Positions 59,707 to 64,000 of a stretch of DNA of 64,000 bases are shown piece by piece (within the stretch, counting starts at the first letter, position 1; each line of letters begins with the position of its first letter). This DNA comes from Lachnospiraceae bacterium. GTDB lineage: Bacteria; Bacillota; Clostridia; Lachnospirales; Lachnospiraceae. The stretch lies in contig SVFI01000003.1 in NCBI GenBank assembly GCA_015056905.1, positions 62,001-126,000 on the forward strand, in the 5' to 3' direction. The notes beneath the pieces were generated by a model that made no database searches, was not told where the DNA came from, and saw only the letters and a program-made list of their open reading frames with translations. The translations under genes were made by a program, and so were the position numbers.

Positions 59707-61005
59707 CTATTTAAACCTTTCCGCGATGGCATTGGCTTTTCTGTAAAGTTCTTCCGCATCTTCACCGATGTCGAACCTGCCATCCTCATATAAAATCTTT
59801 CCGTTAATCATTGTCATTTTCACATTCTGCTTGCTTCCGCTGTACACAATGTTCTTGGCAATGTTATTGATTGGTTGCATGTTAGGTTGATGCATATCAA
59901 TCATAATAAGGTCTGCATATTTACCCTCTGCAAGCACATCACAGTCCGTGAGTCCCATCGCCCTGGCTCCGTTTACGGTCGCCATGCGCAGTACCTCAAG
60001 TGCATCCACGCTCGCAGCATCCTTGTTTAAATATTTCGCAAGTCCTGTCACAAGGAACATTTCACGGAACATATCCAGACAGTTGTTGCTTCCTGCTCCG
60101 TCCGTTCCGATAGCTACCGGAATTCCCTCATCAAGGAAACGCTGCACCGGAGCAATGCCACTTGCCAGTTTTAAATTGGAAGCAGGATTGGTCACCGCAG
60201 TCAAACCACGTTTTTTAAAGATTTCAAAGTCTTTGTCATCCAAATAGATACAGTGGTATCCGCCGCCTCCGAAATCATATAACCCCAGCTTGTCAAAAAG
60301 TTGTGTCGGTGACATCCCGTAACGCTCAAAACATTCTTTTACCTCAAGTTCCGTCTCGGAATTATGTGCAAAGAACGGTGCTTTATATTTCTGCACCATC
60401 GCCGCAATCGTTTCAAGCAATTCCATGGAACAAGTGTATTCCGCATGAAGTCCAAGCATATAGGAGGACAGACTGTTTTTCTGATTTAATTTCAAAAAAC
60501 GTTCCTCCATCACATGTGGCTCCGGTCCGAAATTATTAATTCCGCTCACCTGTACATTTCTCATTCCGCATTCCGTATACGCATCAACGATTGTCTCCGG
60601 TGTCAGATACATATCAAACACCGCAGTCACACCGCTTGTCAGATATTCAAGCACCGACATCTTGGTCAGTTCATAAACATCCTGCCCCGTCATCTGTCCT
60701 TCGACCGGAAAAATTCTCTTTTCCAGCCATCCCTGAAGCGGTTCATCATCCGCAATCGAGCGGAACAATACCATTGCCGAATGCGCGTGTGCATCTTTAA
60801 ATCCCGGCATTAAAAGATTTCCCATACAGTCAATCTCTCTGTCCCATGTAAGTTTCCCGCCGCCGATTTTTTCATAAATCACTGCTTCCTCGCATAGCTC
60901 ACCGACATAAACGATTCTCTCACCGCTTACCCAAAGTTGTCCCCAGACAACTTCAATCGGTTCCTCCATCGTAAGTATTCTCGCGTTATAAAAACGAATA
61001 TTCAT
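59707..61005 (-). CDS. MTA/SAH deaminase-type amidohydrolase
   Basis: A 432-residue metal-dependent amidohydrolase. The metal ligands are visible in PGFKDAHAHSAMVLFR, HNSETELEV and AIGTDGAGSNN, and the C-terminal strand LIMIDMHQPNMQP is typical of methylthioadenosine/S-adenosylhomocysteine deaminases. It deaminates adenosine-type nucleosides and fits the salvage cluster with cdd and punA. GAGAGG precedes the ATG. Confidence 0.9.
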   Translation of the reverse strand: MNIRFYNARILTMEEPIEVVWGQLWVSGERIVYVGELCEEAVIYEKIGGGKLTWDREIDCMGNLLMPGFKDAHAHSAMVLFRSIADDEPLQGWLEKRIFPVEGQMTGQDVYELTKMSVLEYLTSGVTAVFDMYLTPETIVDAYTECGMRNVQVSGINNFGPEPHVMEERFLKLNQKNSLSSYMLGLHAEYTCSMELLETIAAMVQKYKAPFFAHNSETELEVKECFERYGMSPTQLFDKLGLYDFGGGGYHCIYLDDKDFEIFKKRGLTAVTNPASNLKLASGIAPVQRFLDEGIPVAIGTDGAGSNNCLDMFREMFLVTGLAKYLNKDAASVDALEVLRMATVNGARAMGLTDCDVLAEGKYADLIMIDMHQPNMQPINNIAKNIVYSGSKQNVKMTMINGKILYEDGRFDIGEDAEELYRKANAIAERFK

Positions 61006-61019
61006 GTAAATGTACCTCT

Positions 61020-61442
61020 CTATCCTTCAAGATTCTCTGCGCCGAAACCTTCCGGCAAAAGCTGTTCCAGTGTAAAAAGCTTGTATTCCGATACATTCTT
61101 TGCTACAATAATCTGCATTGTCTCCGGATTACAAAATTCCATCATTACCTGTCTGCATACTCCGCATGGTGCCGCATAATCTCCGCTGCCACCCCTCTTA
61201 CCGCCGACAATTGCAATGGCCGAAAAAACTTTTTTCCCTTCACTGACGGCCTTAAATATCGCTGTCCGCTCCGCACAGTTCGTCGGACTGTATGCTGCAT
61301 TTTCGACATTACATCCGGTATATATCTCTCCGTCTTTCGTCAGCAGAGCGGCTCCGACCATATAGTTTGAATATGGCGAATACGAAAACTCTCTCGCTCT
61401 CTGCGCTTCCTCAATCAATCGGATGATTTGATCTTTTTCCAT
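61020..61442 (-). CDS. cdd: Cytidine deaminase
   Basis: Deaminates cytidine and deoxycytidine to uridine nucleosides. The 140-residue protein has the zinc motifs CAERTAIFKAV (with the catalytic Glu) and PCGVCRQV, and the early SYSPYSNYMVGAALL. It is 14 bp before mtaD and 17 bp after punA, in one operon. Confidence 0.95.
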   Translation of the reverse strand: MEKDQIIRLIEEAQRAREFSYSPYSNYMVGAALLTKDGEIYTGCNVENAAYSPTNCAERTAIFKAVSEGKKVFSAIAIVGGKRGGSGDYAAPCGVCRQVMMEFCNPETMQIIVAKNVSEYKLFTLEQLLPEGFGAENLEG

Positions 61443-61459
61443 ACATTTTCCGCCTTTCG

Positions 61460-62284
61460 CTACACAAAACGTTTTACACTCTCTGTCACCAATTTTTTAA
61501 ACAAAGGTGCTGTCTTATCCGCCGCTTCCTGCACTTCCTTATGTGTCAGCGGTGTCGGAGAAAGTCCGGCTCCGAGATTACAGATGCAGGAAATACCGCA
61601 GATGCGCATTCCCATATGATTTGCAGCAATTGCTTCCACCGTCGTTGACATTCCGACCGCATCCGCACCAAGAATTCCGGCCATGCGAACTTCTGCCGGT
61701 GACTCATATGACGGTCCCGTAAACTGGATGTATACACCTTCCCTAAGGTCAATGCCATTCTCATATGCTGTATCACGAATGATTCTCGCAAGCTTTTTAT
61801 CATAAATCTCACTCATATCAGGGAATCTTGTTCCAAGCTCATCCATATTCGGTCCAATGAGCGGATTCGGTGCAAACACCGAAATCTGGTCACTAATCAG
61901 CATGAGATCGCCGGCTGCAAATGCAGGATTCACTCCTCCTGCTGCATTTGTCAAAAACAAAATTTCTGCTCCCATCAGTTTCATTAGTCTTGTCGGAAGC
62001 ACAACATCCGAAATCGGATATCCCTCATAATAGTGCACACGCCCTTTCATACAGACAACCGGAACTTCTCCGACATACCCGAAAATAAATTTTCCTGCAT
62101 GTCCCGGAACAGTAGAAACCGGAAATCCTTTGATATCCTCATACGAAATCTCGCACTCCACACGGATATCATCGGCATAATCACCGAGTCCCGAACCAAG
62201 CACAATCGCTACCTTCGGTACAAAATCTGTTTTCTCCCTTACACTCTTTAAACAATCCTGAAGCTTTGCATATACCTCGTTCAT
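61460..62284 (-). CDS. punA: Purine nucleoside phosphorylase (trimeric type)
   Basis: Phosphorolysis of inosine and guanosine. The 274-residue protein has phosphate motifs GSGLGDY and GRVHYYEGY, TNAAGGVN and the base-binding region GMSTTVEAIAANH. Family length. GGGAGG precedes the ATG. Together with cdd and the deaminase it forms a nucleoside-salvage operon. Confidence 0.95.
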   Translation of the reverse strand: MNEVYAKLQDCLKSVREKTDFVPKVAIVLGSGLGDYADDIRVECEISYEDIKGFPVSTVPGHAGKFIFGYVGEVPVVCMKGRVHYYEGYPISDVVLPTRLMKLMGAEILFLTNAAGGVNPAFAAGDLMLISDQISVFAPNPLIGPNMDELGTRFPDMSEIYDKKLARIIRDTAYENGIDLREGVYIQFTGPSYESPAEVRMAGILGADAVGMSTTVEAIAANHMGMRICGISCICNLGAGLSPTPLTHKEVQEAADKTAPLFKKLVTESVKRFV

Positions 62285-62300
62285 AAAAATACCTCCCTTA

Positions 62301-63713
62301 TCAATTGTCGTATGCTTTCACATACACAAAATTCTCATTATTCCTCGTCATTTCATACAATGGGTTTAATATTGCTTCCAACAGATGTCCGCCCTCCGCC
62401 TCAGACACCTTCACATCTGTTCCGAGCGATTCGCTAATCTGCGATATTGTCATATCATCCAAAAATACCTGCTCGCCGCTTCTAAGCATATTGGACGGAA
62501 GAAGCACAACATCACCGAGTCCGCCTTCCTCTTGTGAAACATCAAGAAGCTGCGCCAGAAGGTCTTGCCCCGTCACAAGCCCCGAAACCGTGATGGTCTC
62601 TCCGAAGAAATCATTTCGAATCGGTACCACACGAATATGGATGTTCGGAAACCGTGCTGCTATTGTATCCGCAAATTTCTGCAATGTCGGATAGGCCAGT
62701 TTTCCGGTTGCAATTGTCACTTTTCTTTGTATTTTTTGCAGTTGTCCGCATGCCCCCTCATCTTCCAGTAGTCTCTTCCACGCCTCATCAAATTCTGTCA
62801 TTAAAAGCCGCATCATACCGACACCGTTCTCCAGCTGAATATATCCGTCATACCGTTCTTCTTGTGGAAACGGGCGCTGTGCCAGGATATACCATTCATC
62901 ACTTGCATGAATGAAATGAAGCCCGTACTCCTCATAGCATATTTGCTGATATCCTTCAATCAAATCAATAATCTGCTCCGCCTCCTGCTTGGTAAAAAGT
63001 TCCAGCGGATACAAACCGTCTCTATACTTTGTAATTCCGGCCGGTACAACCGACACGCTCCGCATAAACGGAAGATACTTCATAAGATCCTCAATCGAGC
63101 GTTTCAATTCCGCGCCATCATTGACTCCTTTGCAGCAGACAATCTGTCCGTTCATCTCTACATGTCCTTCATACAGTTTGTCCAAATATTTAAGTTTCTC
63201 CCCTGCAAAACGGTTACTCAGCATCTTGCAACGCAACTCCGGATTCGTCGTCTGCACAGAAATGTTAATCGGCGCAAGCTGCATCCGTATAATACGGTCA
63301 AAATCCTCATCCGTCATATTCGTCATCGTAATATAATTTCCCTGCAGAAAAGAGAGTCTGGAATCATCGTCCTTAAAATACAACGTCTCTCTCATTCCCG
63401 GTGGCATCTGATCAATAAAGCAGAAAATACATTTGTTCGTACAACTCTTGTACTCACTCATCAGCCCGTTTTCAAACTCAATTCCCAAGTCGTCATCAAA
63501 CTCTTTGTCAATCTCCAACAGCCACTCTTCACCGTCCGGCTTACGAATCAGCACTTCAATATATTCATCTTTTATCAAAAATCTGTAATCAAAAACATCT
63601 TTTATCTTTTGGTCATTAATTGACAAAAGCACATCGCCCGGCTCGATTTCCATCTCCTCGGCAATCGAATCCGGAAGCACTTCTTTAACCACATGTTCAT
63701 AACATTTTTTCAT
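62301..63713 (-). CDS. DUF512 / radical SAM-like protein
   Basis: A 470-residue protein: an N-terminal PDZ-like domain (about 1-75, PGDVLLSINDQKIKDV), a radical-SAM-like core with the three-Cys motif CTNKCIFCFIDQMP, and a C-terminal DUF512 domain ending near VSEAEGGHLLEAILNP. In many Clostridia it sits next to Der GTPase; here the salvage operon is downstream. The ATG at 63713 follows AGGTG; the track's extension is not supported. Confidence 0.87.
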   Translation of the reverse strand: MKKCYEHVVKEVLPDSIAEEMEIEPGDVLLSINDQKIKDVFDYRFLIKDEYIEVLIRKPDGEEWLLEIDKEFDDDLGIEFENGLMSEYKSCTNKCIFCFIDQMPPGMRETLYFKDDDSRLSFLQGNYITMTNMTDEDFDRIIRMQLAPINISVQTTNPELRCKMLSNRFAGEKLKYLDKLYEGHVEMNGQIVCCKGVNDGAELKRSIEDLMKYLPFMRSVSVVPAGITKYRDGLYPLELFTKQEAEQIIDLIEGYQQICYEEYGLHFIHASDEWYILAQRPFPQEERYDGYIQLENGVGMMRLLMTEFDEAWKRLLEDEGACGQLQKIQRKVTIATGKLAYPTLQKFADTIAARFPNIHIRVVPIRNDFFGETITVSGLVTGQDLLAQLLDVSQEEGGLGDVVLLPSNMLRSGEQVFLDDMTISQISESLGTDVKVSEAEGGHLLEAILNPLYEMTRNNENFVYVKAYDN

Positions 63714-63896
63714 CTGATTTTCACCTGATTTTCCTGTCAACTTTTTACTGTCACTCTTGTCTATTATCATATCAAGAATTCTCATTCTCTTCAAGTCTTG
63801 TCGGACGTTCTGACGCTATCGTGTTGCCACCATTCCCCACACGACACAACGGGTTAAAGTTTAAATTACGGCATGGGCACATAAAACTTCTTTATA

Positions 63897-63935
63897 AAAA
63901 AATACCCGAGTTTTTTAATTCCTCGGGTATTTTTA
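63897..63935. terminator. Strong hairpin terminator near the right edge
   Basis: AAAATACCCGAG and CTCGGGTATTTT pair around a 10-nt AT loop with T tails on both strands. No gene begins or ends visibly to the right, so it probably ends a minus-strand gene beyond the window. Confidence 0.7.
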
Positions 63936-64000
63936 CTTATAAGTTTCATATATACCCAAAACACCTAACAAAGTAGAAATAGATAACATAATTTTGGGTA
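63936..64000. other. Short non-coding tail with TACCC/GGGTA
   Basis: No gene. ATATACCCAAA at about 63949 and GGGTA at the last bases repeat the motif seen in the 52.3 kb gap. Confidence 0.4.

Noticed and set aside
1-64000. tRNA, rRNA or CRISPR loci
   Set aside because: I looked for T-loop signatures, rRNA segments and regularly spaced repeats and saw none; by eye, a weak tRNA could be missed.

Overview
The window looks like the chromosome of an anaerobic, endospore-forming Clostridia member, most likely a Lachnospiraceae. This is inferred from gene content: the cotJABC spore-coat operon and spoVAF, a monomeric [FeFe] hydrogenase, an oxygen-sensitive class III ribonucleotide reductase (nrdDG), Rex, and polyamine uptake. 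No rRNA, tRNA, tmRNA or CRISPR array was found.

Layout. 1-2.7 kb: nnr (partial), a coiled-coil protein and rex, all on the minus strand. 2.9-5.2 kb: an ABC-F ATPase, then a hairpin-rich non-coding stretch. 5.2-11.7 kb: a lactonase-type propeller, then a polyamine operon (XRE-cupin regulator, potABCD, RluA-type pseudouridine synthase) behind a clear promoter and palindromic operator. 11.7-22.6 kb: a Cys-rich small protein, DUF5662, a GH13 homologue and a sirtuin homologue that have both lost catalytic residues, a DUF1292 protein, an acyltransferase, a UvrD-type helicase with an unusual N-terminus, gltX, a hydrogenase and a SHOCT protein. 22.8-26.1 kb: cotJCBA, spoVAF and dut. 26-29.5 kb: Fic, a CPBP protease and a wrecked GntR-ABC operon. 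29.6-40.9 kb: about 17 closely packed minus-strand genes for small accessory enzymes (GNAT, VOC, GyrI-like, isochorismatase-like, DUF5714-ArsC fusion, epimerase, PNPOx, carbamoyltransferase-like and others). 41-44.8 kb: GNAT, ICMT-like, a stand-alone PBECR-type nuclease and an S41 protease. 44.9-52.2 kb: a two-component system with an ABC transporter whose ATPase gene is split by a 4.2 kb mobile element. 52.6-63.7 kb: nrdG, nrdD, an aminotransferase, a WYL regulator, a membrane-anchored MutS-like ATPase, and a nucleoside-salvage group (mtaD, cdd, punA) behind a DUF512 radical-SAM-like gene.

Main discovery. Two related serine-recombinase elements sit in the same codon of two different ABC-ATPase genes: the Asn of the P-loop (N-G-x-G-K). 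The intact copy (about 46215-50410) has an 11-bp imperfect direct repeat at its ends. Inverted terminal arms place the crossover exactly on a TT dinucleotide (AA on the gene strand) in that Asn codon. Excision would restore an in-frame P-loop. The element keeps CI-like and Cro-like repressors, a near-consensus LexA box before the recombinase, and small phage genes, but has lost nearly all structural genes. The second copy (28196-28992) keeps only the recombinase 3' part and one att site; the arm-to-crossover spacing there is identical. I infer a family of phage-derived elements that use the conserved P-loop coding sequence as their attachment site, possibly as a damage-responsive gene switch now decaying.
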